NCBI RefSeq assembly: GCF_042850945.1
Contig: NZ_AP031496.1
Coordinates: 4,588,001 to 4,652,000, forward strand
Origin: Halioxenophilus aromaticivorans
GTDB taxonomy: Bacteria; Pseudomonadota; Gammaproteobacteria; Pseudomonadales; Cellvibrionaceae
DNA length: 64,000 nt
Reading direction: 5' to 3'
Shown: in pieces, positions 1 through 9,033 of the stretch
Layout of the letters: every line of letters starts with the position of its first letter
Position numbering within the stretch: position 1 is the stretch's first letter
The notes under the pieces: generated by a model
What the model saw: only the letters and a program-made list of their open reading frames with translations
The model's database searches: none
Told to the model about the DNA's origin: nothing
Position numbers and translations under genes: made by a program

Positions 1-2
1 AA

Positions 3-716
3 ATCAACGAACCGCAATACCTGGCGGCAGTTTACTTAACCGATTTGGAATACGCCGTTATTCATGAGCAACAAGCCATGGCCACCACGGCCCTAAGCGC
101 CTTACTAAAATTGGGTGCCCTGGCATTAAGCCATCGAAAACGCGGCGAGGCATGTTTTTGGGCCCATTACGGTGATTTGGAAATACCTAGCCGATTTACT
201 AAAAATCTACCACAGGTTTTTGATGTATTTTTAGGCGGCGACATTCAGCGTGCTGCCAACTTATTTACTGAACAGCAATCGGTTTATTTTGCCGGCTGGT
301 GCCTTAGCCTTCAGTCCGAGCCAGAATCCTTGACTCAAGCACAGAATCTGTTTGCTACCATCGGTGCAAATAGTGCTCTTGGCTACATTACGAAACACAA
401 CAATAGCACCACAGAAAAAATATCCTTAAATAGTGCTTCTACACCTAGCACACAGACTGCTCTCCACAGTAATCCGCCGACTCATATGCCCTACGGTTTA
501 ACCAAAAAAGAGCGACTTGTGTTGTCGTTACTTGTTGCTGGCAACAGCAATAGCGCCATCGCCGAAAAGCTGTCTCGCTCTAAACGCACCATCGAAAATC
601 ATGTTGCTTCCATCTTCAGTAAGCTCGGCTGCAAAAATCGAGTAGAAGTTTTACTGAAAATACAAAGTGAACCTTGGATTCAGCAATCCACCCCCGAGGC
701 AGTATTAGCCGATTGA
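3..716 (+). CDS. LuxR-family (GerE HTH) transcriptional regulator, 5' end missing
   Basis: The reading frame is open to the left edge of the window (Ile-Asn-Glu-Pro... from base 3), so this is the C-terminal part of a longer protein; an internal TTG at 45 is not needed as a start. The last 60 or so residues form a LuxR/GerE helix-turn-helix: a Leu-Thr-Lys-Lys-Glu-Arg entry, the AIAEKLSRSKRTIENHVASI recognition region and a KLGCKNRVE exit. This fold binds DNA as a dimer. The preceding part has no REC or autoinducer domain that I recognise and looks alpha-helical, possibly TPR-like as in large MalT-type regulators. The target is unknown. It ends 9 bp before the convergent DUF3307 gene. Confidence 0.85.
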   Translation: MNEPQYLAAVYLTDLEYAVIHEQQAMATTALSALLKLGALALSHRKRGEACFWAHYGDLEIPSRFTKNLPQVFDVFLGGDIQRAANLFTEQQSVYFAGWCLSLQSEPESLTQAQNLFATIGANSALGYITKHNNSTTEKISLNSASTPSTQTALHSNPPTHMPYGLTKKERLVLSLLVAGNSNSAIAEKLSRSKRTIENHVASIFSKLGCKNRVEVLLKIQSEPWIQQSTPEAVLAD

Positions 717-724
717 GTGTGCCG

Positions 725-1501
725 CTAGGCTTTCATTGATCTGATGGTCAACCAGCCCACGGCCAAAGCAAAAGCAAAGCTCAACAGGGTTCCCAGCATC
801 ATATATTCGGTGAGTTTCATATCCTTATTGGTGGTTAAGTCGCCAAACCGAAAAATGGTTTTTGTGGCCACTAAAAAACCGATGCCGGTAAACTGCCCCA
901 TTAAAACAAACGATAACGTTAAAAAGCGCTCTATGTAGCCGATCCAGGCTCCGGCGGAGGCCAATCCCACGCCAGTGAGAGCGCCAGCTTCGCCTTGCTC
1001 TGCAGTTTGGCTCATGGCATCGGTATGCCTTTTAAGTGCCATAGAAATCAGTACAGAGGCCGGCTTGCCCACCAACAGATAGGCCAAGGCTATGGCTAGA
1101 TTCTGGCTGCTCATTAACCAGGCGGCAACTCTCTTAATATCGTCGAAGGCGGTATCCGTTATCCACAACCAAAGCGCAAAGATAATCGTGATATGAATTA
1201 TTTGATCGATCAGAAAATATAGTAAAGTAGCTGGCCGATAGGATTTCCAACCGTCCGTTAATACGTGGCTAATGGCCAAAATTGCCACCGCACCAGCCAC
1301 CTGCAACCATGGCGCGGGCTGTTGCCCTGGTAAAAACCACAACAAAAGCACCGCCAAGTAGAGTACCAAATGAACCAAACCGTGCTTCCACAGACCGGGA
1401 GATTTGAAATGATTTTCGTTGCGGCAGTGAATCCATTTTCCGGCCTGCAAATAAAAGTCCGCTACAAAATGCGCAGCCAACAGCAACAATAAAAGCTCCA
1501 T
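725..1501 (-). CDS. DUF3307 family integral membrane protein
   Basis: A 258-residue polytopic membrane protein with about six or seven hydrophobic segments. It opens with the DUF3307 signature: a leucine-rich helix followed by AAHFVADFYLQ and a conserved Trp-Lys-His-Gly turn near residue 40. Its start codon overlaps the stop of the upstream satD gene by one base (TAATG), so the two are translationally coupled and probably act together. DUF3307 proteins are frequently encoded next to SatD-like proteins; their biochemical role is not known. The gene converges with the regulator at the left edge. Family assignment is firm, function is not. Confidence 0.88.
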   Translation of the reverse strand: MELLLLLLAAHFVADFYLQAGKWIHCRNENHFKSPGLWKHGLVHLVLYLAVLLLWFLPGQQPAPWLQVAGAVAILAISHVLTDGWKSYRPATLLYFLIDQIIHITIIFALWLWITDTAFDDIKRVAAWLMSSQNLAIALAYLLVGKPASVLISMALKRHTDAMSQTAEQGEAGALTGVGLASAGAWIGYIERFLTLSFVLMGQFTGIGFLVATKTIFRFGDLTTNKDMKLTEYMMLGTLLSFAFALAVGWLTIRSMKA

Positions 1502-2151
1502 TACTCCTCCCCGGCAATCCGCGTCACGTGATGATTAACAAGCCGCACATAATCGCGGATCAAAAATGCCCCAATACTACTCAATCGATTACTGATGTTT
1601 TGCCGGCTGGTGCCGGTGAGCTGAGCAAGCGCTCTATGCTCTGCAAATCCGCTTTCTATATATTGGCTTAGTAGTTGGGCTTGGGACTTGGTGAGGTTAT
1701 TCAGCTGGTGGTTAAAGAATCGCGTCAGTAAATTCAACTCTTCTGAGTTAACGGCCTGGCCGAAGGTTAGGGTCATTTCCGCACGAGCGGTTTGCTCTAA
1801 TGCTCGACCAGAATCAATAAACGCCTGGCCCATGGCCGTACCGGGTTTGCCAGTGCTTTTATCGTCGCAGGCGTCATCCTCGCCAAACGCCAGCGCCATG
1901 GTGCACAAGATAGGCTTAGCTGCACATTCAGCGGCGTGTAAACCGAGCTTTATGGCCAAAGTGGATTCCAGCGCTTGCAGCGGATTGGTGTAGCGTACCT
2001 GGAAGCCATCACCTCGGTAGATTTCACTGTCCGCACCACAGCGCTTCTGCTCAGCCTTAAGTAGCGCACTCAATAGCGCTAGAGTATCTTTATAAACACC
2101 TTTTGGGAGCTTGGTGGAATGCACCAAGTCGGCGGTTAGAACGGCTATCAC
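1501..2151 (-). CDS. SatD family protein with C-terminal helix-turn-helix
   Basis: A 216-residue soluble protein resembling the SatD family. The N-terminal domain has MIAVLTADLVHSTK at the start and YRGDGFQV at residues 45-52, the pattern typical of SatD and reminiscent of nucleotide-cyclase-like folds. Residues about 170-195 (LAQLTGTSRQNISNRLSSIG) form a helix-turn-helix, so DNA binding is likely. It starts at GTG 2151 with AGAGG eight bases upstream. That SD lies inside a hairpin (2158-2175), and TGCAACT palindromes lie around the promoter. Downstream it is coupled to the DUF3307 gene. SatD was named from a streptococcal secretion/acid-tolerance locus; the role here is unproven, and autoregulation is an inference from the operator layout. 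Confidence 0.82.
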   Translation of the reverse strand: MIAVLTADLVHSTKLPKGVYKDTLALLSALLKAEQKRCGADSEIYRGDGFQVRYTNPLQALESTLAIKLGLHAAECAAKPILCTMALAFGEDDACDDKSTGKPGTAMGQAFIDSGRALEQTARAEMTLTFGQAVNSEELNLLTRFFNHQLNNLTKSQAQLLSQYIESGFAEHRALAQLTGTSRQNISNRLSSIGAFLIRDYVRLVNHHVTRIAGEE

Positions 2152-2157
2152 AGTATG

Positions 2158-2175
2158 TGCCTCTTGTATGAGGCA
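2158..2175 (-). promoter_or_regulatory. Hairpin covering the satD ribosome binding site
   Basis: Arms TGCCTC (2158-2163) and GAGGCA (2170-2175) are exactly complementary with a 6-base loop. In the satD mRNA one arm contains the AGAGG Shine-Dalgarno sequence (2160-2164), so folding would hide it. It could equally be a protein binding site. Confidence 0.5.
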
Positions 2176-2183
2176 TCAACCTT

Positions 2184-2250
2184 ATTATATTGCCAACAAC
2201 TCTGCAACTGTATTTAGTTGCATTAATAAGAGCAACTTTATTAAGTTGCA
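2184..2250 (-). promoter_or_regulatory. Candidate satD promoter with paired TGCAACT palindromes
   Basis: A perfect TATAAT in minus orientation lies at 2184-2189, which would start transcription just before the hairpin at 2158-2175. Behind it are two palindromes: TGCAACT/AGTTGCA (arms 2203-2209 and 2216-2222) and GCAACTT/AAGTTGC (2232-2238 and 2243-2249). They repeat with a 28-bp period. The first overlaps the expected -35 position. This arrangement suggests an operator for a dimeric regulator, perhaps SatD, that could also affect the divergent ABC transporter gene. Confidence 0.45.
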
Positions 2251-2338
2251 ATAGAATTCAATGACGATAGCCAGCCTTACCTGCCCCACCGCCCCACACA
2301 ATGCAGTAGACTTACCCCTTTTTTACTACAGGAATGCT

Positions 2339-4141
2339 ATGCGCCCCTCCTCCCACGGCGGCGACTATGCCCCGCAACACTTCAACTGGCAAGTGCTCAC
2401 CGCCATTTGGCCCTACCTTGCAGCTTATAAACTGCGTATTGGGCTAGCGCTGCTATGCTTAATGGCCGCCAAACTGGCCAGCACCTATATCCCGTTTCTG
2501 CTCAAGTACATGGTGGATACTCTGGATACCAGTACAAACGGCAATGCCAATCTGGTGCTTATGCCACTGGCCCTGGTGGTTGCCTACGGCGCCGCCCGTT
2601 TTGCCAATGTGTTATTTGGCGAACTCAGGGATACTGTATTTGGCCGAGTAACAGAACAGGCCATGCGCCGCATTGGACTCAAAGTTTTTCGCCACCTGCA
2701 CCAGCTGGATTTAGCCTTTCATTTGGATCGTCGCACCGGCGCATTATCACGGGATATCGAGCGCGGCACCAACGGCATCAGTTTTTTAATGCGCTTTTTC
2801 GTTTTTAATATTATCCCCACCATTTTTGAGATCGTTTTAATCGCCGGAATTCTTTTTGTTAATTACGGTTGGTTGTACGCTCTGGTCACCCTGGCCGCCG
2901 TTGCTGCCTACGCCGTATTTACCTTTTACACCACAGAATGGCGCACTCGATTTATGCGTGAGGCCAACGCCGCCGACAATTCCGCCAACGCTCGTGCCGT
3001 AGACAGCTTATTAAACTTTGAAACGGTTAAATATTTTAACAACGAAGGATTTGAGGCAGATCGCTACGATCAGGATTTAATCGGCTGGGCCCAGGCACGG
3101 CGCAAGAATCGCCTATCGCTGTTTACCCTAAACGGCGGCCAGGCGTTGATTATTGCGGTGTCTCAAACCTTAATGATTGGCATGGCCGCCAACGCCGTAA
3201 CCCAAGGCGATATGACCTTGGGCGATTTTACGTTGATCAACGCCTTTATGATGCAGCTATTTTTGCCGCTGAATTTTTTAGGCTTTGTGTACCGAGAAAT
3301 TAAAGCCTCTCTGGCTAATATAGAGCAGATGTTCGCTCTACTGGATGAAAAACCGACAGTCATCGATACCCCCGATGCTCCCACCCTCAACACCCACCAG
3401 GGCCGAGTTGAATTTGATAAACTGTGGTTTAGTTATAGCCCGGATCGGCCTATTTTAAAGGGTGTGAGTTTTGCCATAGAGCCCGGCCAGAAGGTAGCGG
3501 TGGTGGGCGCCAGCGGCGCGGGAAAGTCCACCCTGGTAAAATTACTGTTCCGATTCTACGACCCACAAAAGGGCCAAATCCGTATTGATGGCCAAGATAT
3601 CCAAGCGGTTACCCAAAGCTCGCTCCGCCAACACATCGGCATAGTGCCACAGGATACCGTGCTGTTTAATGACACCATTTTAGAGAATATTCGCTACGGT
3701 AACCCTATGGCTACGGACACAGAAGTTAACCAAGCTATCAAGCTGGCGCATTTGTCGGACTTTATTAATAACCTACCCAAGGGTGCAAATACCATGGTGG
3801 GAGAGCGCGGATTAAAACTCAGCGGAGGCGAAAAACAACGCGTCGCCATCGCCCGAACCTTGCTGAAAAACGCTTTAATTCTCGCCTTTGACGAAGCCAC
3901 GTCGTCCTTGGATAGCCACTCGGAACAAGCCATACTGCAGGCACTGGAAGAGATCGCCCAGGGCCACAGCAGCTTGGTGATTGCTCACCGGCTTTCTACC
4001 ATTGTGGATGCGGATAACATCGTAGTGCTGAATGCCGGAGAAGTGGTAGAGCAAGGTAACCACACCGCATTGCTTGCCCTCAATGGGCACTACGCCAAAC
4101 TGTGGCAGAGCCAACAAAAACAAGCCACTGCAAGCGATTAA
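2339..4141 (+). CDS. ATM1/HMT-type ABC exporter (fused permease-ATPase)
   Basis: A half-transporter of about 600 residues: six transmembrane segments, then an ABC ATPase domain. Walker A is GASGAGKST near residue 390, the signature is LSGGEKQR near 494, and Walker B with D-loop is ILAFDEATSSLD near 515. The membrane domain resembles the ATM1/HMT1 group, which exports glutathione-linked metal or Fe-S precursors in mitochondria and confers heavy-metal tolerance in bacteria. I prefer the ATG at 2339 because AGGAA lies four bases upstream. An upstream in-frame ATG at 2261 would add 26 residues and sits directly against the palindromes. It is divergent from satD and convergent with cyoE, 10 bp apart. 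The substrate is inferred only. Confidence 0.9.
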   Translation: MRPSSHGGDYAPQHFNWQVLTAIWPYLAAYKLRIGLALLCLMAAKLASTYIPFLLKYMVDTLDTSTNGNANLVLMPLALVVAYGAARFANVLFGELRDTVFGRVTEQAMRRIGLKVFRHLHQLDLAFHLDRRTGALSRDIERGTNGISFLMRFFVFNIIPTIFEIVLIAGILFVNYGWLYALVTLAAVAAYAVFTFYTTEWRTRFMREANAADNSANARAVDSLLNFETVKYFNNEGFEADRYDQDLIGWAQARRKNRLSLFTLNGGQALIIAVSQTLMIGMAANAVTQGDMTLGDFTLINAFMMQLFLPLNFLGFVYREIKASLANIEQMFALLDEKPTVIDTPDAPTLNTHQGRVEFDKLWFSYSPDRPILKGVSFAIEPGQKVAVVGASGAGKSTLVKLLFRFYDPQKGQIRIDGQDIQAVTQSSLRQHIGIVPQDTVLFNDTILENIRYGNPMATDTEVNQAIKLAHLSDFINNLPKGANTMVGERGLKLSGGEKQRVAIARTLLKNALILAFDEATSSLDSHSEQAILQALEEIAQGHSSLVIAHRLSTIVDADNIVVLNAGEVVEQGNHTALLALNGHYAKLWQSQQKQATASD

Positions 4142-4151
4142 CAAGGTTTTT

Positions 4152-5009
4152 TTAAACCGCAAAATCCAACGCCATGGTGACACTAAGTACAGTGATGGTA
4201 ACAATGGACACGCCAAACACTTGCCGTGCCCAGCCCCGAACATCCACACCGGAGCGATACCCTCGCAGGGCCATCAATAACCACCAACAGCTGGTAGTAC
4301 TGGCCACCAACAAAAAGGCACCGCCGGTGTAACCTTGGAAGGACAACAGCATAGTGACCAAACTAAACACTAGGATGTAAGCCACGATGTGGAATTTCGC
4401 TTTACCGATACCCGCAGCCACGGGCAGCACCGGAATGTTAGCAGCGGCGTAATCTTGGTAGCGATAAATGGCAATGGCATAAGAATGAGGCATCTGCCAC
4501 AGACAAAACATCAACAGCAAAATACTAGCGCCGGCGTCCCATTGACCGGCCGCCGCGGTGTAACCCACCACAGGCGGCACCGCGCCGGATAAACTGCCCA
4601 CCAAAGTGCCGTATACCGAGCGCCGTTTAAACCAAAGACTGTAAAAGCCAACGTACACCAATAAACCGAATGCGGCCAACCACACACTTAGACTATTGGC
4701 ATAGCGATGCAACAACACCAACCCCAGGGCCGACAACAATAGCCCACTGCCATAGGCCATAGACGCGGATACCTCACCGGTGACGGTGGCGCGATGCTTA
4801 GTGCGCTGCATGCAGGCGTCGATATCGCGATCTATGCCGTTATTAATGGCACAACCACCCGCCACTACAGCGGTAAGGCCCAGCATGCTGGCAATAAATA
4901 CCGGCCACTGGACATTACCCTGGGCGGCTAAAAAGTAGCCGCCAGCCGCGGCAACTAAATTACCGCCAACAATACCAGGCTTTATTACGTTTAAAGTCGA
5001 TTTTTTCAC
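4152..5009 (-). CDS. cyoE: Protoheme IX farnesyltransferase
   Basis: CyoE adds a farnesyl group to heme B to give heme O, the high-spin heme needed by the bo3 oxidase encoded just upstream. The 285-residue protein is strongly hydrophobic with about eight or nine membrane segments. It shows the UbiA-superfamily polyprenyl-diphosphate binding motif NNGIDRDIDACMQRT near residues 57-71 and the second conserved loop YRYQDYAAANIPVLPV in the middle. It is the last gene of cyoABCDE, three bases after cyoD, and converges with the ABC exporter gene. Length and order match the Escherichia coli operon. Confidence 0.97.
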   Translation of the reverse strand: MKKSTLNVIKPGIVGGNLVAAAGGYFLAAQGNVQWPVFIASMLGLTAVVAGGCAINNGIDRDIDACMQRTKHRATVTGEVSASMAYGSGLLLSALGLVLLHRYANSLSVWLAAFGLLVYVGFYSLWFKRRSVYGTLVGSLSGAVPPVVGYTAAAGQWDAGASILLLMFCLWQMPHSYAIAIYRYQDYAAANIPVLPVAAGIGKAKFHIVAYILVFSLVTMLLSFQGYTGGAFLLVASTTSCWWLLMALRGYRSGVDVRGWARQVFGVSIVTITVLSVTMALDFAV

Positions 5010-5012
5010 CGA

Positions 5013-5339
5013 TTACCCCATCATCATGTGGTTAGCGCTGTAAATAATCCAAACGGACAAACCCACCACCAGTAAAATAACCAGCGCCGTAAATAAAAAA
5101 GTGAACGTATTTTCTCGGCTACTGTAAGAAAAATCCAAGTGCAAAAAGTATTTAAGGTGTACCAATACTTGAACCACGGCGGTAGATACGATTAAAACCA
5201 CTAAGCTACCTTTACTGAGCGCGTGGCTCATCACCGCGGCAAATGGGATAACCGTCAACACCACCGCTAGCACAAAACCCATTAGATAACCGCTAACCGA
5301 TCCGTGGGATGCCGCCATTTCAGTACCTGAATCACTCAT
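5013..5339 (-). CDS. cyoD: Cytochrome bo3 quinol oxidase subunit IV
   Basis: A 108-residue protein with three membrane helices, the usual CyoD architecture. It carries the family pattern HGSVSGYLMGFVLAVVLTVIPF near the N-terminus and VQVLVHLKYFLHL in the middle. The start is the ATG at 5339, which overlaps the cyoC stop by one base (TAATG). A longer in-frame extension upstream is out of line with the family and would lie inside cyoC. CyoD assists assembly of subunit I and its metal centres. Confidence 0.95.
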   Translation of the reverse strand: MSDSGTEMAASHGSVSGYLMGFVLAVVLTVIPFAAVMSHALSKGSLVVLIVSTAVVQVLVHLKYFLHLDFSYSSRENTFTFLFTALVILLVVGLSVWIIYSANHMMMG

Positions 5340-5971
5340 TACAATACCCCCAACAAATACACCACAGAAAATACACACACCCAAACCACATCCAAAAAGT
5401 GCCAAAACAGGCTCAAGCAGCTTAGGCGGGTTACGGTGCGTTTCGGCAAACCTTTTTTTGTAACCTCTAACAGCAGTACAACCATCCACACTAGGCCCGC
5501 TGTGACGTGCAACCCGCGCATACCAACCAAGGCAAAAAAAGACGATAAAAACGCACTGCGCGATGGACCATAACCTTCGCTGATGAGGTGGTGAAACTCA
5601 TTGACCTCCATGGCGATAAAAATGGCGCCTAGGGCAAATGTCACCATTAACCAACCCAGCACCTGGGAGCGCTTTTGCTGGTGGGCTGCGATCATGGCAA
5701 AGCCATAGGTGATACTGCTTACTAATAACGTAGCCGTCTCTACCGCAACGTAGGGCAATTCAAAAATATCGGGGCCCGACGGCCCACCGGCGGTATTCAT
5801 AAACAATACCGCGTAGGTTGCAAAAACCGACGCAAACAACAAACAGTCGGTCATTAGATAAATCCAAAAACCGAAGGTGGTAATATTGCTGCTATCGGGG
5901 TGCTCATCGCCATGGTCACCCTGGGCCATATGCGGCGGCACCCCGGCGATTGCGGTGTTCATAGTATTCAT
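5339..5971 (-). CDS. cyoC: Cytochrome bo3 quinol oxidase subunit III
   Basis: A 210-residue heme-copper oxidase subunit III with five membrane helices, matching CyoC length. Characteristic stretches are GFWIYLMTDCLLFASVFATY, where helix I begins, and GMRGLHVTAGLVWM near residue 150. The C-terminal end FWHFLDVVWVCVFSVVYLLG is the most conserved part of the family. The gene overlaps cyoB by four bases and cyoD by one, so the operon is translationally coupled. Subunit III stabilises the oxidase core and does not bind redox centres. Confidence 0.97.
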   Translation of the reverse strand: MNTMNTAIAGVPPHMAQGDHGDEHPDSSNITTFGFWIYLMTDCLLFASVFATYAVLFMNTAGGPSGPDIFELPYVAVETATLLVSSITYGFAMIAAHQQKRSQVLGWLMVTFALGAIFIAMEVNEFHHLISEGYGPSRSAFLSSFFALVGMRGLHVTAGLVWMVVLLLEVTKKGLPKRTVTRLSCLSLFWHFLDVVWVCVFSVVYLLGVL

Positions 5972-7953
5972 AGCGCAGCCTCCTTAACCGCCGCTAGATG
6001 CTGGCTTTCAATCTCCGCTACCTGGTCTGGTTGCACGTAATAATCCACATCATCGTCGTAGGCACGGTGAATAAAAAAGCCAAAGGCGGCGATTAAACCC
6101 ACTACCGCCAACCACACAATGTGCCATACGGCGGCAAAGCCAAACACCGTCAGCGAACCCGCAATCAATACGCCAGCGGTGGTATTTTTGGGCATGTGAA
6201 TGGGCTGATATTCAGCCACCTGCTGGTAGGCCAAGCCCTGCTCTTTTGCCTCGGTAAAGGCATCGATGTCGTGCACATCGGGCAGGCGAGCAAAGTTATA
6301 GAATTGCGGTGGCGACGCCGTGGACCACTCCAAGGTATGGCCGTTCCAAGGGTCACCGGTGGTATCGCGGTTTTTCTCTCTATCGCGGAAGGCGACGTAG
6401 AGTTGAACAAACTGTAAAACAATACCAATCATAATAATGAATGCGCCGGCACAAGCGATGTACAGCCACAGATTCCAATCCGGGTTATCGGTATGGTTTA
6501 AGCGCCGTGTCATACCTAAAAAGCCCAACACGTATAACGGCATAAAGGCCACGTAGAAACCCACCTGCCAACACCAAAACGACGCTTTGCCCAAGCGCTC
6601 ATTAAGATGAAAGCCCATGGATTTCGAAAACCAAAACGAAAACCCAGCCAGGTAACCAAATACCGCGCCGCCGATGATGGTGTTGTGGAAATGCGCAATC
6701 AAAAACAGGCTGTTGTGCAGCACAAAATCTGCCCCTGGCACGGCCAGTAGGACTCCAGTCATACCGCCGATGGTGAAGGTCACCATAAAACCCAGGGTCC
6801 ACAATACCGGCACGGTAATCTGTAAACGGCCGCGATACATGGTAAATAGCCAGTTAAATAATTTTACGCCTGTGGGCACCGCAATCACCATGGTCATCAC
6901 ACCAAAAAACGCGTTAACGTTGGCACCGGAGCCCATGGTAAAAAAGTGGTGTAACCACACCATAAACCCTAACACCGCAATGGCACCACTGGCCCAAACC
7001 ATGGAGGTATAGCCAAATAAGCGCTTGGCGGTAAAGGTAGAAATCACCTCAGAGAAAATACCAAACGCCGGCAGGATTAAAATATACACCTCGGGGTGAC
7101 CCCAAGCCCAAAACAGGTTGATGTACATCATGGCGTTGCCGCCACCATCGTTGGTGAAAAAATGAAAATCCAAGTAGCGATCTAGGGTTAGCAAACCCAG
7201 CACGCCGGTTAGAATGGGAAACGAGGCTACGATTAAAATGTTGGCCCAGGTGCAGGTCCAGGTAAAAATGGGCATCTGCATTAATTTCATTCCGGGCGTG
7301 CGCATTTTAATTACCGTGACCAAAAAGTTAACCCCGGTTAGGAGTGTTCCTATGCCCGATATCTGCAATGCCCAGATGTAATAGTCCACCCCCACTCCGG
7401 GGCTAAACGTCAGCTCAGATAAGGGCGGATAGGCCATCCAGCCGGTGCGTGCAAATTCACCCACCGCCAAAGAGAGATTAATTAATACCGCACCGCCGGC
7501 GGTGAGCCAAAAGCTGAGGTTATTTAAAAACGGGAAAGCCACATCCCGTGCACCAATTTGCAAAGGCAGAACGATGTTCATTAACCCGATCATAAATGGC
7601 ATGGCCATAAAAATAATCATGATCACACCGTGGGCCGAGAAGATCTGATCGTAGTGCTCCGGCGGTAAATATCCCTCAGCGCCGCCGGTGGCTAAAGCCA
7701 GTTGGGTGCGCATCATAATGGCATCGGAAAAACCACGCACCAACATCACCAAGGCCAGCACTATGTACATTACCCCCAAGCGTTTGTGATCCACCGAGGT
7801 AAACCAATCGCGCCACAGCACGCCCCATTTACGGTAACGAGTGACGGCCACAGCGATGGCGATTCCCACCACCGCGACCATCAAGAGCGTGCCCATAACG
7901 ATGGGTTCGTGATATGGGATTGCATCCCAAGATAATTTTCCTAATATCGACAT
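5968..7953 (-). CDS. cyoB: Cytochrome bo3 quinol oxidase subunit I
   Basis: The catalytic core (661 residues, as in E. coli) reduces O2 to water and pumps protons. The heme and copper ligands are all visible: SAHGVIMI (low-spin heme His), WGHPEVYILILP (CuB His and the cross-linked Tyr), LHHFF (two CuB His) and AHFHNTIIGG (high-spin and low-spin heme His). About fifteen membrane segments are apparent, including the extra N- and C-terminal helices of the bo3 type. It lies between cyoA (8 bp upstream) and cyoC (4-bp overlap). No defect is seen. Confidence 0.98.
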   Translation of the reverse strand: MSILGKLSWDAIPYHEPIVMGTLLMVAVVGIAIAVAVTRYRKWGVLWRDWFTSVDHKRLGVMYIVLALVMLVRGFSDAIMMRTQLALATGGAEGYLPPEHYDQIFSAHGVIMIIFMAMPFMIGLMNIVLPLQIGARDVAFPFLNNLSFWLTAGGAVLINLSLAVGEFARTGWMAYPPLSELTFSPGVGVDYYIWALQISGIGTLLTGVNFLVTVIKMRTPGMKLMQMPIFTWTCTWANILIVASFPILTGVLGLLTLDRYLDFHFFTNDGGGNAMMYINLFWAWGHPEVYILILPAFGIFSEVISTFTAKRLFGYTSMVWASGAIAVLGFMVWLHHFFTMGSGANVNAFFGVMTMVIAVPTGVKLFNWLFTMYRGRLQITVPVLWTLGFMVTFTIGGMTGVLLAVPGADFVLHNSLFLIAHFHNTIIGGAVFGYLAGFSFWFSKSMGFHLNERLGKASFWCWQVGFYVAFMPLYVLGFLGMTRRLNHTDNPDWNLWLYIACAGAFIIMIGIVLQFVQLYVAFRDREKNRDTTGDPWNGHTLEWSTASPPQFYNFARLPDVHDIDAFTEAKEQGLAYQQVAEYQPIHMPKNTTAGVLIAGSLTVFGFAAVWHIVWLAVVGLIAAFGFFIHRAYDDDVDYYVQPDQVAEIESQHLAAVKEAAL

Positions 7954-7961
7954 GGTATTAC

Positions 7962-8900
7962 CTACGACTCCTTAGCACTGGCCGATGCTGAACCGGATTG
8001 ATGGGCAGCGTGGGGAGACGAATGTTGCCCTTGCGCGTGGTCACCAGATTTGCTTTTCCAACTGTTGTAATTCTTCATATATTTATGCATCACTTGCTGA
8101 AATAGCCCTTTTTCTACTTGGGCAAAATATTCAATGGCATGAGCTTCACTGGGTTCCGCCAGCTGCTGATATTGGCGTTGGCCTAGGGAGTTCGGCGCCG
8201 ACTTAACCTCATCCACCCAATCAGCAAAGGCCTCAGGGCTGGTGGCCATGGCGATAAATTTCATACCAGAGAAACCGGCACCACTGTAATTGGCAGAGAA
8301 ACCTTGGAATTCGCCGGGCTCGTCAGCCACCAGATGTAATTTGGTTTCCATACCCGCCATGCAATAAATTTGGCTACCCAACTGGGGAATAAAAAAGGAG
8401 TTCATGGTTGACTCCGAAGTCAGCTTAAATTGCAAATGCTGATGCGCGGGGAATACCAATTCGTTGACGGTGGCGATGCCCTGCTCTGGGTAGATAAACA
8501 ACCATTTCCAATTGAGTGATACCACCTCAATAACTAGGGGAGGCTGCTCATCATCAAGTGGTTTGTAAGGATCCAACACATGGGTGGAGCGCCATGTGAT
8601 GGTGCCCAACACCAAGATGATGACCAGGGGAATAAGCCAAATAACGGCTTCAATGGCGTGGGAGCGGGACCACTTTGGATCGTAAACTTCGTTTGATCGG
8701 CTAGCCCGATAGCGCCAGGCGAAATAAATGGTCATAAAGATAACCGGCAACACCACTATGAGCATTAGGCCGGTAGCCACGAGAATCAGCGTTTTCTCGT
8801 GGCTGGCCACCTGGCCCTTCGGGTCTAAAATACCGCCGCAACTGGCCAGCAATAAGCAGGCTCCCAGGAGCGCAAGCAGCTTCCAAGATCGTAGCAACAC
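7962..8900 (-). CDS. cyoA: Cytochrome bo3 quinol oxidase subunit II (lipoprotein)
   Basis: A 312-residue subunit II. I place the start at GTG 8900, which has AGGAT six bases upstream and gives a normal lipoprotein signal (LLALLGACLLLASCGG, lipobox LASC). The open frame continues to 9020, but that extension is atypical and has no ribosome site. Two membrane helices are followed by a periplasmic cupredoxin domain. The CuA cysteines of cytochrome c oxidases are absent (the loop reads SANYSGAGFSGM), which identifies a quinol oxidase. The C-terminus is His- and Ser-rich. It is the first gene of cyoABCDE; the promoter should lie in 8901-9033. Confidence 0.96.
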   Translation of the reverse strand: MLLRSWKLLALLGACLLLASCGGILDPKGQVASHEKTLILVATGLMLIVVLPVIFMTIYFAWRYRASRSNEVYDPKWSRSHAIEAVIWLIPLVIILVLGTITWRSTHVLDPYKPLDDEQPPLVIEVVSLNWKWLFIYPEQGIATVNELVFPAHQHLQFKLTSESTMNSFFIPQLGSQIYCMAGMETKLHLVADEPGEFQGFSANYSGAGFSGMKFIAMATSPEAFADWVDEVKSAPNSLGQRQYQQLAEPSEAHAIEYFAQVEKGLFQQVMHKYMKNYNSWKSKSGDHAQGQHSSPHAAHQSGSASASAKES

Positions 8901-9033
8901 GTTGCATCCTTTTAGAAACGTGAAACAAAGTTCTGGGCGCAGCGGATCTATCCCGAGAAACCCGGGGAACGAAAGTACGCCCATTGAGACTTGAGTTTTC
9001 CGCTGTGCGGAATCACTCAAATAGAAACAGAGA

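Noticed and set aside
7962..9020. cyoA starting at 9020
   Set aside because: The extra 40 residues are not family-like, and the GTG at 8900 has a proper SD and gives a normal lipoprotein signal.
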